Source: ECT2AJA-044 sp965262845 (lineage in GTDB: Bacteria > Bacteroidota > Bacteroidia > Flavobacteriales > ECT2AJA-044). From it: 64,000 bases of DNA. The translations under genes and the position numbers were made by a program. Shown in pieces: positions 18,717 through 27,377 of this stretch (its first letter is position 1; each line of letters opens with the position of its first letter). The stretch is from the NCBI GenBank assembly GCA_965262845.1, contig CBDHFX010000002.1, positions 1,426,001-1,490,000 on the forward strand. Direction: 5' to 3'. A model generated the notes under the pieces. It was not told where the DNA came from. It saw nothing but the letters and a program-made list of their open reading frames with translations, and ran no database searches.

Positions 18717-19847
18717 ATGGATCGGATACCCTTTAATAAACCCTACTTCACCGGAGCTGAAACCACGTACATTGAAGAAGCGGTACGCAACGGTAAGATC
18801 AGTGGAGACGGCACCTACACGGCACAATGTCAATGCTGGTTCGAGGATCGGTATGGGTTTGGCAAGTGTTTGCTAACCACGAGCTGTACGGATGCGTTGG
18901 AAATGGCCGCCCTGCTGATAGACCTGCAACCGGGCGACGAGGTGATCCTGCCCTCCTATACTTTCGTGAGTACGGGCAATGCCTTTATCTTGCGGGGAGG
19001 GCGGCTTGTTTTCGCTGATTCGCAGCCAGATCACCCAAATATTGATCCGACCGAAATTGAAAGGCTGATCACTCCCAGGACCAGGGCCGTGGTGATCGTA
19101 CACTATGCCGGGATGGCCTGCAATATGGACCGGATCCTGTCTATCTGCCGGGAGCATAACCTCTTCCTGGTGGAAGATGCCGCACAGGCAATCGACAGTT
19201 TTTACAGGGAAAAAGCCCTGGGTTCCTTCGGCCATTTTGCCACCTTTAGCTTTCACGAGACCAAAAATATTATGTCCGGCGAAGGCGGAATGCTCGTGAT
19301 CAACGACCCCAGTTATATAGAACGAGCCGAGATCATCCGTGAAAAAGGAACCAACCGAAGCGCTTTTTTCCGCGGTGAGGTTGACAAGTATAACTGGGTC
19401 GATATCGGATCATCCTTTTTGCCCTCCGACATTATTGCAGCAGTACTCTTTGCCCAGTTGGAACACCTCGGCGAAATTCAATCGCGCCGTAAGGCGCTCT
19501 GGGAAAAATACAACGCCTTACTTCGTCCCCTGTCGGGATCTGGCCGTTTCGAAACACCGGACATTCCCCCAAACGCGACAAATAACGCCCATATGTATTA
19601 CCTGGTTGCATCCGACCTCACATGGCGTAACAAGATCATTGCCGCGCTAAAGGAGGAGCAGATCCAATCGGTCTTCCACTACCTGTCCTTGCATAAAAGT
19701 CCTTATTTCCGGGACAAGCACAACGGGCGTATGCTACCGAACAGCGATCGGTTTACGGAGGGGCTCCTGCGTTTGCCGTTATATTTTGAATTGCCGGACG
19801 ATACGGCTGAGCGCGTAGCCAAAACCATCAGGCGTTGTATTCAATGA
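18717..19847 (+). CDS. wecE: dTDP-4-amino-4,6-dideoxygalactose transaminase
   Basis: PLP-dependent DegT/DnrJ/EryC1/StrS sugar aminotransferase, converting dTDP-4-keto-6-deoxyglucose to the 4-amino-4,6-dideoxygalactose nucleotide. The 376-residue length equals that of enterobacterial WecE/RffA. It begins with IPFNKPYFTGAE, carries VEDAAQAID around the PLP-binding Asp and the Schiff-base Lys183 in HETKNIMSGEGG. ATG 18717 is chosen over the in-frame ATG at 18687 because it starts the canonical family N-terminus and follows a promoter motif. The next gene starts inside its stop (ATGA), so the two are coupled. Confidence 0.92.
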   Translation: MDRIPFNKPYFTGAETTYIEEAVRNGKISGDGTYTAQCQCWFEDRYGFGKCLLTTSCTDALEMAALLIDLQPGDEVILPSYTFVSTGNAFILRGGRLVFADSQPDHPNIDPTEIERLITPRTRAVVIVHYAGMACNMDRILSICREHNLFLVEDAAQAIDSFYREKALGSFGHFATFSFHETKNIMSGEGGMLVINDPSYIERAEIIREKGTNRSAFFRGEVDKYNWVDIGSSFLPSDIIAAVLFAQLEHLGEIQSRRKALWEKYNALLRPLSGSGRFETPDIPPNATNNAHMYYLVASDLTWRNKIIAALKEEQIQSVFHYLSLHKSPYFRDKHNGRMLPNSDRFTEGLLRLPLYFELPDDTAERVAKTIRRCIQ

Positions 19848-21304
19848 AATTCGATCTGAACAAGATCAGCCCATGGCTGGCCGTTCTGGCCGTTCTCCTC
19901 TTCGCCGCGTCCATCCCGAACCGATGGATGGACCACGACGAGGCCATGCTGGGTGAAGTATCCTACTGGTGGTGGAAGATCGGCTACTATCGGTCTATCC
20001 TGCACTACGGACTCCCGAACGGGTGGCACGAAATTCAATACTCAACGCACAAGGCTTTCGTTTTGCTGGGAGCCGGACTTGTTTCCGTTTTCGGATGGTC
20101 GCTAACGGTGCTCCGAATAGTACCGCTGTTCTTTACTGCCGCATTGATCCTCCTGATGCGATCGTACCTCCGCCACCGCTTTCCCAAACAACGCTCATTG
20201 GCCGGATGGGCCATTGCCTTGCTTTTTTTCCAGTCCATGTTCCTGGTTGCCGGATTTCGCTATCGGCCCGAAACCATGCTTATGACCCTTGGTTTCCTCC
20301 ATTTCTGGATGCTTGAGAACTACCTCCTTGAACGGAAACTAAAGTACCTGATCCTTGCCGGCCTGGCGGCCGGATTCGGGATTTTCACACACCTGAACGG
20401 TATTGCGTATCTGGGTGCGGGCGGACTTCTCCTATGGTCGTACCGCAGGTTCGGTGTTTCCTTTTTATATGGTTTCCTCGCCCTGCTGATCGGATCCCTC
20501 TATTTCCACAACATGATGGGGCCGGGTGAATTCCAGGCCTTTCTAATCCAATACCGCAGAAATCCGAATCTAAGTGAAGCCGACTGGCAATGGTACAGTC
20601 CGATCGTTAAACTGCTCAGCGAACACCTCCGTTTTTTTCATTCGGCCCGCGAGGCCATTACGACCCTGTTCTTTTTGGTCGCGTTGATCGGCTCATGGTC
20701 CACCCTTCGGTCCAGGCTTACCCCACTGCTTCGATACCTGCTGTTTACAATCCTCTTTCTCGGGGCTTTAACACGCCAGACCCCGATCTACTATCTCCTC
20801 TACCTTCCCTACATAGTGGTCGTGGTAGCGGTTCACCTGCAACGCTGGAGCGCATTTAATCCGGTGTGGAAAGTTACCACCCTGTCCCTACTGGTGACCT
20901 TTATAGTCATCAATACCACTTTCTCGATTGACTTCATCAAACGGCGGGTCAATACTGTTGCGCGTACGGCTGAAATGACGGCTTCGCTTCCTGACGGAGT
21001 CAAGGTCCTCGGTCCGACCAGTCTCTTGTTCAACGGCCTTGACGAAGGTTATCAGATCCGTAGCTTCAAGGCATTCAAATTTCTGGTACGCAATGATTCC
21101 TGTTATCCCGACACTTATGAGGGCCTCATCCAATTTCTTAATGATAACGACAACGAGTTCCTGATCCTGGACCACATCTGGTACAATCAGGATGAATTCC
21201 ATGAATATCGCAATCCTGCGGATCTCGCCGCAGGCGAAAAAATAGGAGCATATGAGGTAACGGAAATACATGGCGACTGGACCCTCCTCAAGAGGGTGCA
21301 GTAG
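19844..21304 (+). CDS. Polytopic GT-C-like membrane glycosyltransferase
   Basis: Integral membrane protein of 486 residues with about 10-12 hydrophobic helices. After the first helix comes MDHDEAMLGE, a loop with acidic residues in the position where GT-C/GT39 glycosyltransferases (ArnT, PMT) place their catalytic acidic motif. The C-terminal 130 residues are soluble. GT-C enzymes use polyprenyl-phosphate sugars at the outer face of the inner membrane. It overlaps the WecE-like gene by 4 bp and probably acts in the same glycan pathway. The exact family and acceptor are not certain. Confidence 0.7.
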   Translation: MKFDLNKISPWLAVLAVLLFAASIPNRWMDHDEAMLGEVSYWWWKIGYYRSILHYGLPNGWHEIQYSTHKAFVLLGAGLVSVFGWSLTVLRIVPLFFTAALILLMRSYLRHRFPKQRSLAGWAIALLFFQSMFLVAGFRYRPETMLMTLGFLHFWMLENYLLERKLKYLILAGLAAGFGIFTHLNGIAYLGAGGLLLWSYRRFGVSFLYGFLALLIGSLYFHNMMGPGEFQAFLIQYRRNPNLSEADWQWYSPIVKLLSEHLRFFHSAREAITTLFFLVALIGSWSTLRSRLTPLLRYLLFTILFLGALTRQTPIYYLLYLPYIVVVVAVHLQRWSAFNPVWKVTTLSLLVTFIVINTTFSIDFIKRRVNTVARTAEMTASLPDGVKVLGPTSLLFNGLDEGYQIRSFKAFKFLVRNDSCYPDTYEGLIQFLNDNDNEFLILDHIWYNQDEFHEYRNPADLAAGEKIGAYEVTEIHGDWTLLKRVQ

Positions 21305-21503
21305 ATCTTTGCCACCCTCATGTATCCTGGGCGAGATATGAAGGAAGCACCTTTAGCTGGTGACCGCCTTCACGGCGAGACGCATCATGCCAATGACACG
21401 GCCAGCCACAAATTAGTAACACTACGGACAAGCCCTCTTGTGAGCTGTTTACGCCAACTGTGGGGCTGACGAGAAGAGAAAAAATGAATACGATAACCAA
21501 TTG

Positions 21504-21533
21504 TTGAGCATACTCTGTAAAAGATTACCTTTG
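21504..21533 (+). promoter_or_regulatory. Full Bacteroidota-type promoter of the RRM gene
   Basis: TTG (21504-21506) and TACCTTTG (21526-21533) are separated by 19 bp, matching the -33/-7 arrangement of Bacteroidota primary sigma factor promoters. The ATG follows 25 bp later. This is the best-spaced promoter seen in the window. Confidence 0.6.
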
Positions 21534-21558
21534 CGGCATTTAATTTTTGCTTTTTATT

Positions 21559-21828
21559 ATGAATATTTTTGTAGGAAATCTTCCTTTTCGCCTGGATGAG
21601 TCTGAATTTCGCGGCATGTTCGAGAAGTATGGGGAAGTGGCTTCGGCCAAGATCATCGTGGATCGTGAAACAGGTCGCTCACGCGGCTTTGGTTTTGTGG
21701 AAATGCCAAATAATGCCGAAGCGAATGCAGCTATTGAAGGCCTGAATGAGGCCGAAGTTCAAGGTCGCAACATCCGTGTGAATCAGGCAGAAGAACGTGC
21801 AAATCGCCCACAGCGTCCGCATCAGTAA
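21559..21828 (+). CDS. RRM-domain RNA-binding protein
   Basis: Single RNA-recognition-motif protein of 89 residues. RNP2 (IFVGNL) is at 3-8 and RNP1 (RGFGFVEM) at about 44-51, both with the aromatic residues that stack on RNA bases. A short Arg/Pro/Gln tail follows, without the Gly-rich tail of cyanobacterial Rbp proteins. Such proteins are abundant in Bacteroidota and may act as RNA chaperones or global post-transcriptional regulators; the targets are unknown. It is monocistronic, with its own well-formed promoter and a strong terminator. Confidence 0.93.
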   Translation: MNIFVGNLPFRLDESEFRGMFEKYGEVASAKIIVDRETGRSRGFGFVEMPNNAEANAAIEGLNEAEVQGRNIRVNQAEERANRPQRPHQ

Positions 21829-21853
21829 CCCGCCGTTCTCATTGGATTGTTCT

Positions 21854-21879
21854 GCCGCTCTCTTTTGGAGCGGCTTTTT
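21854..21879 (+). terminator. Rho-independent terminator of the RRM gene
   Basis: A perfect 7-bp stem GCCGCTC / GAGCGGC with loop TCTTTTG is followed directly by TTTTT, 26 bp after the stop codon. Confidence 0.85.
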
Positions 21880-21996
21880 GCCAGAGGGTGCTGACGCGTG
21901 CGGCTCGCGGGATCATCCTCTATAGTGGTTTGGCTGTAGCGTAAACCCTGATGCCCCATTCTGCCTTTATTTCAATAAACTTCGTATTTTTTCGGC

Positions 21997-23829
21997 ATGG
22001 ATGGAATGCTTGAATTAGCTGGTATCCTGATTCTGGGGGTTTTTGCACAATGGCTCGCGTGGCGGATCAAACAGCCGGCAATTCTGCCGTTGATCGTAAT
22101 CGGATTGGCGGTAGGACCCATTGCCAGCTTGTTTACGCCTGATGGCGCGAAACTGCTTGACGGTGATGCGATCTTCTCCGGAGATCTGCTGTTCTCTTTT
22201 GTGAGTATTTCCGTAGGCGTGATCCTGTTTGAAGGCGGCCTTACCCTGAAACTGAGCGAAATACGGTATCAGGCCAGAACCGTACGCAATTTGCTGTTCT
22301 TTGGTCCTGTCGTTACCCTGGCCGGAGGCGCCACAGGTGCACACTATCTGCTCGGTACAAACTGGGGCATTGCCACGCTTTTCGGTGCTCTGATCATCGT
22401 GAGTGGCCCAACCGTGATCATGCCCATTCTCCGAAATGTCCGCCCCAATCAGCGGATCAATACCATTCTCAAGTGGGAGGGCATCCTGATCGATCCCCTG
22501 GGGGCCTTGATCGCAGTACTGGTGTACGAGTTCATTCAGTCGGGCCACTTCGGTGAAAGGATCACGGCCGAGGCACTACAGGAATTTGTTATTACCATTG
22601 CCTCCGGAATATTTGTGGGCGGACTTGCGGCACTGTTTTTATGGTGGACCCTGAGGAGAAATCGGTTGCCGGAATACCTGAAGAATGTGTTCACGCTCGG
22701 ATTGGTGATCTTTGCCTTTACCGTATCGGAAATGGTACAGAAAGAGGCCGGATTAATGGGCGCCACCTTTATGGGAATCGTATTGGCCAACATGAATGTG
22801 CCCGACCTGAAAAAGATCTTGTCGTTCAAGGAAGATGTGAGCCTGATCCTGATCTCCGTACTTTTTATTCTCCTGAGCTCAAGGATCAATATGGAGCAGA
22901 TCGAAAAGCTGGGCTGGGAAAGCGTGGTGCTTTTCGGTTTGGTCGTCCTGGTGATCCGCCCACTCGTCGTTTTTCTCTCCACAATCGGCTCGTCGCTCGG
23001 TTGGAATGAGCGTTTGTTTCTCGGATGGATCGGTCCCAAGGGAATTGTAGCCGCTGCCGTGGCCTCCCTCTTTTCCATTCAATTGATTGCTCATGCCCCT
23101 GATCCCATTACTCAGCGCCAGGCTGAGTTCATTCTTCCGCTCACCTTCCTGATGATCGTGGGAACCGTAGTGCTACAGGGTTCCAGTGCCAAGTTCGTCG
23201 CCCGGCTGTTAAAAGTCGAACGGGCCAATCCGGTCGGGATCATCATTGTCGGAGCCAGCGATGTGCCCCGCTTCTTTGCCCGTTACCTGCAAAAAAAGGG
23301 GGTACCTGTACTGGTGGCCGATGTATCCGAAAACAACATTGAAAAGGCCAAGGCAGAAGGGCTCGACACCTTCCAGGGAGATGTGCTGGCCAGCGGCGTG
23401 CGGGACGAAATGGATCTCACACAGATCGGCCGTTTAATGGCGATGACCTCAAACTCCGAGATCAACCAGCTCGCAATCAACCGTTATGAAGAAGAATTTG
23501 GCAGGAACGGGGTGTACCGCATTCCGTCGCGGAGCGAAACGGAGTTAGATGATTTCTCATCAAATCACAACCTCCTCTTTGCCCAGAAATCAGACTATCT
23601 CTTTCTCGCTTCGTTTATTCGCATGGAACCCACCTGGAGTGAACAGCCGCTGGAATCGCAGGAACAATTCGAAAGCCTCCTCAAAAAGGAACGCAACCGT
23701 CAGCTTCCCGTATTCATTCGGAAGGAGGATGGGCGCTACGAACTGGTCAACACCAGGGAAAGCATCGTAAATAAGGGAGATGTGCTTATTGCCTTACGGC
23801 AAGAGGATTCCCGGCCGATGTACAGTTAA
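21997..23829 (+). CDS. CPA1-type cation/proton antiporter with TrkA-N domain
   Basis: Inner-membrane monovalent cation:H+ antiporter (NhaP/KefB-like). Of 610 residues, about 1-400 hold 12-13 transmembrane helices with the Na/H exchanger fold, and about 405-520 form a TrkA-N Rossmann domain (IIIVGASDVPRFFARYL) that may sense NAD(H) or nucleotides. A soluble C-terminal tail of about 80 residues follows. The role would be pH or Na+/K+ homeostasis. It stands alone downstream of the RRM terminator; no operon partner is visible. Confidence 0.9.
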   Translation: MDGMLELAGILILGVFAQWLAWRIKQPAILPLIVIGLAVGPIASLFTPDGAKLLDGDAIFSGDLLFSFVSISVGVILFEGGLTLKLSEIRYQARTVRNLLFFGPVVTLAGGATGAHYLLGTNWGIATLFGALIIVSGPTVIMPILRNVRPNQRINTILKWEGILIDPLGALIAVLVYEFIQSGHFGERITAEALQEFVITIASGIFVGGLAALFLWWTLRRNRLPEYLKNVFTLGLVIFAFTVSEMVQKEAGLMGATFMGIVLANMNVPDLKKILSFKEDVSLILISVLFILLSSRINMEQIEKLGWESVVLFGLVVLVIRPLVVFLSTIGSSLGWNERLFLGWIGPKGIVAAAVASLFSIQLIAHAPDPITQRQAEFILPLTFLMIVGTVVLQGSSAKFVARLLKVERANPVGIIIVGASDVPRFFARYLQKKGVPVLVADVSENNIEKAKAEGLDTFQGDVLASGVRDEMDLTQIGRLMAMTSNSEINQLAINRYEEEFGRNGVYRIPSRSETELDDFSSNHNLLFAQKSDYLFLASFIRMEPTWSEQPLESQEQFESLLKKERNRQLPVFIRKEDGRYELVNTRESIVNKGDVLIALRQEDSRPMYS

Positions 23830-24005
23830 GTTTCTTAACTTAACCGCCAGGAGGTGGCTACCTAAATTGTCTGGGAGTATATGAGGGCATGCAGGAGCGC
23901 TGGTGCCACCTTGCCGGATGCGCGGTCAAAAGTACCGGATTGGTAACGATAGGCATACTTGCAAAAGAATTATTCTTATCTTGGCCTCGCATAACTGTAT
24001 GAGCC

Positions 24006-25349
24006 ATGAAAAAAATACTACTCCTTGGAGCCGCCTGGGCAACCCTCCCGGGTTCCGCCCAGACAGGGATCGCCTGTGACGGTGTTGACGATGTAATGAC
24101 TGTGGCCAACGCCTCATCACACTTCCTTAATGACGACATATCCATGTCCTTTTGGGTGTACCCGACCAACCCGAATCCGGGATTTCCAGATTTCGATGGA
24201 TTTGCCGGTTTCCGGAGCGAATCGAATTTCGACTTTTACATCCTTCAGCTAACAGCAACCCAGGTGGAGTGCCGCTACCGAAACAACAGTGGAGTGGTAT
24301 ACGACATTCTGTTCAACGGCTTGTTGATGAACGCCTGGAACCACTTCGTATTCACTTTCAACGGCACCCAAACCGAAGTTTTTCACAACGGCGTGTCCGT
24401 TGGTACAACCCCCGTGTCGGGTACCATCACAAACGGGAACGTGCCGTTCGAAGTCGGAAAAACCCAATTTGGCCCTCCTTTCTGGACCACCGGAAAATTT
24501 GATGATGCCGCCCTTTGGTCACGCGCCCTGACGGCCTCAGAAGTCGCTTCCCTCTACAACTCCTGTTCCGTGGATCTCTCCTCTCCCGACCTCGTTCTCT
24601 GCTACGAATTCGAAGATGGGCAACCCGGACAAAGTAACACTGGGGTTACCGTGGCCATAGACAGTAAGGGAACGCAAAACGGGGTTTATTCGGGTTTTGC
24701 CATGACGGGTACCGCCTCCAACTTCATCAACGGAAACGGTCCTATCTATTCTGCCGACACGGTTACGGCTTGCTTCTCATTCACCACCCAGGGTGGGCAA
24801 ACATACACGCAAAGTGGGTTCTACACGGATTCCCTTCAATCCGTAACCGGATGCGACAGCATCCTATCTCTGGACCTCACCATTAACAGTATTGATTTGA
24901 CAGTGACCCAAACCGGGGATACCCTCTCCGCCAATCAAAGTGGGGCACTGATCTACCAATGGATCAATTGCGACTCCGGGCAGCTCCTCAGTACGGATCA
25001 GCAATTCACAGCCACACAGAACGGCAATTATGCCTGTATTATTACCTACAACGGTTGCCAGGATACTTCCGACTGTATCACGGTATCCGGAATTGATTTG
25101 AACGAGGGCCTAACGGCCCGATGGGCCCTGGCACCAAACCCTGCCCAAAGCAGCTCCATGCTTCATTTCGCCACTGTGCAGGAACAGATTGAAATACGGA
25201 TCGTGGACGTGCATGGTCGGATTGTCCGGGAAAAACGAGCTTCGCACACACAGAAGGTTCTCCTCCCAAATGTATCCAGGCCCGGCCTGTACTTCGTAAA
25301 GGTGCACACCGAAAAAGGGCAAAAGGTATTCCGCTGGGTCGTTCGCTGA
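24006..25349 (+). CDS. LamG-domain T9SS cargo protein
   Basis: Secreted or surface protein exported by Sec and then the type IX system. The 447 residues comprise a signal peptide (to about residue 19, GSAQ), a LamG/concanavalin-like domain at about 20-200 (ISMSFWVYP, DDAALWSRALTASEVASLY), a linker repeat of the GCDSILSLDLTIN type common in flavobacterial surface proteins, and a type A C-terminal sorting domain from about residue 370 (WALAPNPAQ to FRWVVR). The ligand is unknown, possibly a glycan. Its stop abuts the stop of the convergent paralogue 1 gene (TGATCA). Fragments of this gene's 3' end recur twice downstream. Confidence 0.82.
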   Translation: MKKILLLGAAWATLPGSAQTGIACDGVDDVMTVANASSHFLNDDISMSFWVYPTNPNPGFPDFDGFAGFRSESNFDFYILQLTATQVECRYRNNSGVVYDILFNGLLMNAWNHFVFTFNGTQTEVFHNGVSVGTTPVSGTITNGNVPFEVGKTQFGPPFWTTGKFDDAALWSRALTASEVASLYNSCSVDLSSPDLVLCYEFEDGQPGQSNTGVTVAIDSKGTQNGVYSGFAMTGTASNFINGNGPIYSADTVTACFSFTTQGGQTYTQSGFYTDSLQSVTGCDSILSLDLTINSIDLTVTQTGDTLSANQSGALIYQWINCDSGQLLSTDQQFTATQNGNYACIITYNGCQDTSDCITVSGIDLNEGLTARWALAPNPAQSSSMLHFATVQEQIEIRIVDVHGRIVREKRASHTQKVLLPNVSRPGLYFVKVHTEKGQKVFRWVVR

Positions 25350-26108
25350 TCAAAAGCGGTAGAATAAGCTGATCTCTCCGGTTGAGTGGAAACGTGATCG
25401 GCTTGAATGAATGTCGAATTCATCCGGGTCAATATCGGAATAATCCAGATCCCTCAGGAATCCCAACCCAAGATTGAAATTCATTCCTACATGATCATTG
25501 AAGTTCGACTTTATTCCGCTCACGATATAGCCACCCAAAAAGTCATGACGATAGGTGTGAGTAATTCCCAAAAAATCATCGGAATAGGAATCTTCCCGGA
25601 TCGAATAGATCACAAGCGGCCCCGTATAATAGCTGGTCCTGCGCTGTCCAAACGGATAGAACATAAAGCCGGCCCCGAGGCCAAAAACATTCTGATCCCG
25701 ATCTTGCTCAGCATCCAGCTTTGCAAAACGGACTCTCACAGGCATGTGGAACACAACATTCTGGTTCTCTCCGAGCAGGTACTCATAGGTCAGAGAGAAG
25801 TTTAAGCTGAACAGATCCAAATAGTTAAGTCCGATCAGGTTTCGCTTCATAAACTCCATTTTGGTCTGTGCTATATTGAACTGCTCCACTGTTCCGTTCG
25901 CATACTCGATCCGTTCCACTGATCTGCGGTTTTTCGTATACAAGGCGCTGCTGAGTTGATTATAGCGGCGGTAACGGATCTCCTTTTCCGTAACTTCCTC
26001 CAATACGACTTCTGTGCGTGTGCCATTTTTTAGCACAAGAATATCCTGTGCCAGGGAAGAGAACACAACAACTACCAGAAAAGATAAGGTAAACAGGTCT
26101 TTTTTCAT
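25350..26108 (-). CDS. Outer-membrane-like protein, tandem paralogue 1
   Basis: Function unknown. The 252-residue protein has a signal peptide ending SLAQ, a small N-terminal module (DILVLKNGTRTEVVLEEVT) that recurs in many exported Bacteroidota proteins, and a C-terminal part with alternating beta segments ending in FYRF, the terminal-aromatic pattern of outer-membrane beta-barrels. It is the first of three head-to-tail paralogues. Against copies 2 and 3, the predicted strands are conserved (FMFYPFGQRR, GGYIVSGIKSNFND) while the segments between them diverge strongly. Its upstream motif is TGCCTTTG, one base off the consensus that copies 2 and 3 carry. Confidence 0.72.
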   Translation of the reverse strand: MKKDLFTLSFLVVVVFSSLAQDILVLKNGTRTEVVLEEVTEKEIRYRRYNQLSSALYTKNRRSVERIEYANGTVEQFNIAQTKMEFMKRNLIGLNYLDLFSLNFSLTYEYLLGENQNVVFHMPVRVRFAKLDAEQDRDQNVFGLGAGFMFYPFGQRRTSYYTGPLVIYSIREDSYSDDFLGITHTYRHDFLGGYIVSGIKSNFNDHVGMNFNLGLGFLRDLDYSDIDPDEFDIHSSRSRFHSTGEISLFYRF

Positions 26109-26364
26109 GATGATCTAGCTTTAAGTTCAAAGGCACTTCTATTCAGAATAGAAAAGTCCTTTGAATGGTTTTTGAATAATTAAACTTCTTTGTTGACAAA
26201 ATGTAGTGATCGGTTCCATAGTCTTCTGCCCGGCAGGATCCTATAGAACAGGTCCTTTCCTTTTTCTACTGCACAAACAAAGGGAATAGCAAAATACCCC
26301 TGACATCAAAATGGCTAAGTAAAAAATACAAAATGTTCTCCATTTTGGATGTTTTGGCCCGGGA
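26109..26364. other. Intergenic spacer upstream of paralogue 1
   Basis: This spacer is AT-rich with no convincing gene. It holds the degenerate promoter motif of paralogue 1 (TGCCTTTG on the minus strand, 26128-26135). From about 26365 it becomes recognisable as a decayed copy of the LamG gene's 3' end. Confidence 0.5.
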
Positions 26365-26542
26365 AAAGTTGTTTCAACGCCTTGGATAAGGTTCCAGGCC
26401 CTGTCCAAAACAGCTCATGCTTCATTTCACCACTGCGCAGACACAGGAAGCTCTCTTCCCAAATGTATTCAAGACCGGTCTGTACTTCGTGAAAATGCAC
26501 ACCGAAAAAGGGCAAAAGGTATTCCGCTGGGTCGTTCGCTAA
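26365..26542 (+). pseudogene. Decayed copy of the 3' end of the LamG T9SS gene
   Basis: This stretch aligns with about 25110-25349. The sorting-domain end (YFVKVHTEKGQKVFRWVVR in the parent) is nearly intact from about 26475 to the stop at 26540-26542. An internal block of about 60 bp is missing after CACTGCGCAG relative to the parent, and the upstream part is scrambled. There is no start or signal peptide. It ends one base before the stop of paralogue 2, as the intact gene abuts paralogue 1. Confidence 0.8.
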
Positions 26543-26543
26543 T

Positions 26544-27314
26544 TTAAAAGCGGTAGAACACGCTGATCTCTCCGATCATGTGAAAACGTGTTTGAGGGGG
26601 TACTTCGTAAAAGCGTTCATCAATATCGGAATGATCCTGAACCCTCAGGAATCCTGTCCCAAGATTAAAATTCATTCCTACACGATCATTGAAATTCGAC
26701 TTTATTCCGCTTACGATATAACCACCCAAAAAGTTATGGTAGGAAGTGCCCCTATGCCGAATAAAAATATAGGCGGGGCGGCGGCTAATTCCCCGGATTG
26801 AATAATTCACAAGCGGCCCCGTATAATAGCTGGTCCTGCGCTGTCCAAACGGATAGAACATAAAGCCGGCCCCGAAGGAAAAGGCATTCCGATCTCTTCG
26901 TAAAGGCAGAGCCGGCTCTGCAAAACGGACTCTCACAGGCATATAGAACAAAATTTTCTGGTACTCTCCCAACAAGCGCTCATAGACCAGCGAGAAGTTT
27001 AAGCTGAACAAATCCAAATAGTTAAGCCCGACCAGGTTTCGTTTCATAAAATCCATTTGGGTCTGTGATATATTGAACTGCTCCACTGTCCCATTCGCGT
27101 ACTCAATCCGCTCCACTGATCTGCGTTTCTTCGTATACAAGGCACTGCTGAGTTGATTATAGCGGCGGTACCGGATCTCTGTTTCCGTGACTTCCTCCAA
27201 TACGACTTGTACGCGTGTGCCATTTTTTAGCACGAGGATATCCTGAGCCAGGGAAGAGAACGCGGCGGCTACCAGAAAAGATAGGATAAACAGGTCTTTT
27301 TTTATGATGATCAT
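26544..27314 (-). CDS. Outer-membrane-like protein, tandem paralogue 2
   Basis: This 256-residue paralogue of the genes on either side has the same signal peptide, N-terminal module and FYRF end. It is the most diverged of the three in its C-terminal half: the three loop-like segments differ in length and sequence from copies 1 and 3 (for example RGISRRPAYIFIRHRG in place of REDSYSDDFLGITHTY). The Met that starts copy 1 has become Ile (ATG to ATA), so translation must begin three codons upstream at 27314. A consensus TACCTTTG lies 14 bp before that start. The function is unknown. Confidence 0.7.
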   Translation of the reverse strand: MIIIKKDLFILSFLVAAAFSSLAQDILVLKNGTRVQVVLEEVTETEIRYRRYNQLSSALYTKKRRSVERIEYANGTVEQFNISQTQMDFMKRNLVGLNYLDLFSLNFSLVYERLLGEYQKILFYMPVRVRFAEPALPLRRDRNAFSFGAGFMFYPFGQRRTSYYTGPLVNYSIRGISRRPAYIFIRHRGTSYHNFLGGYIVSGIKSNFNDRVGMNFNLGTGFLRVQDHSDIDERFYEVPPQTRFHMIGEISVFYRF

Positions 27315-27327
27315 ATTAGCTTTGGTT

Positions 27328-27335
27328 CAAAGGTA
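27328..27335 (-). promoter_or_regulatory. -7 promoter motif of paralogue 2
   Basis: TACCTTTG on the minus strand, embedded in a leader nearly identical to that of paralogue 3 (motif at 28150-28157). Confidence 0.45.
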
Positions 27336-27350
27336 CGTCCATTCTGAATA

Positions 27351-27376
27351 AGGTATTCCGCTGGGTTGTTCGCTAA
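27351..27376 (+). pseudogene. 26-bp terminal remnant of the LamG gene 3' end
   Basis: These bases match 26517-26542 at all but one position and correspond to the last codons plus stop of the LamG sorting domain. They sit one base before the stop of paralogue 3 and directly after the leader of paralogue 2, marking the duplication junction. Confidence 0.75.
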
Positions 27377-27377
27377 T

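Noticed and set aside
26315..26515. Small minus-strand gene
   Set aside because: It is antisense to the decayed LamG 3' copy and has no signal peptide or known motif.
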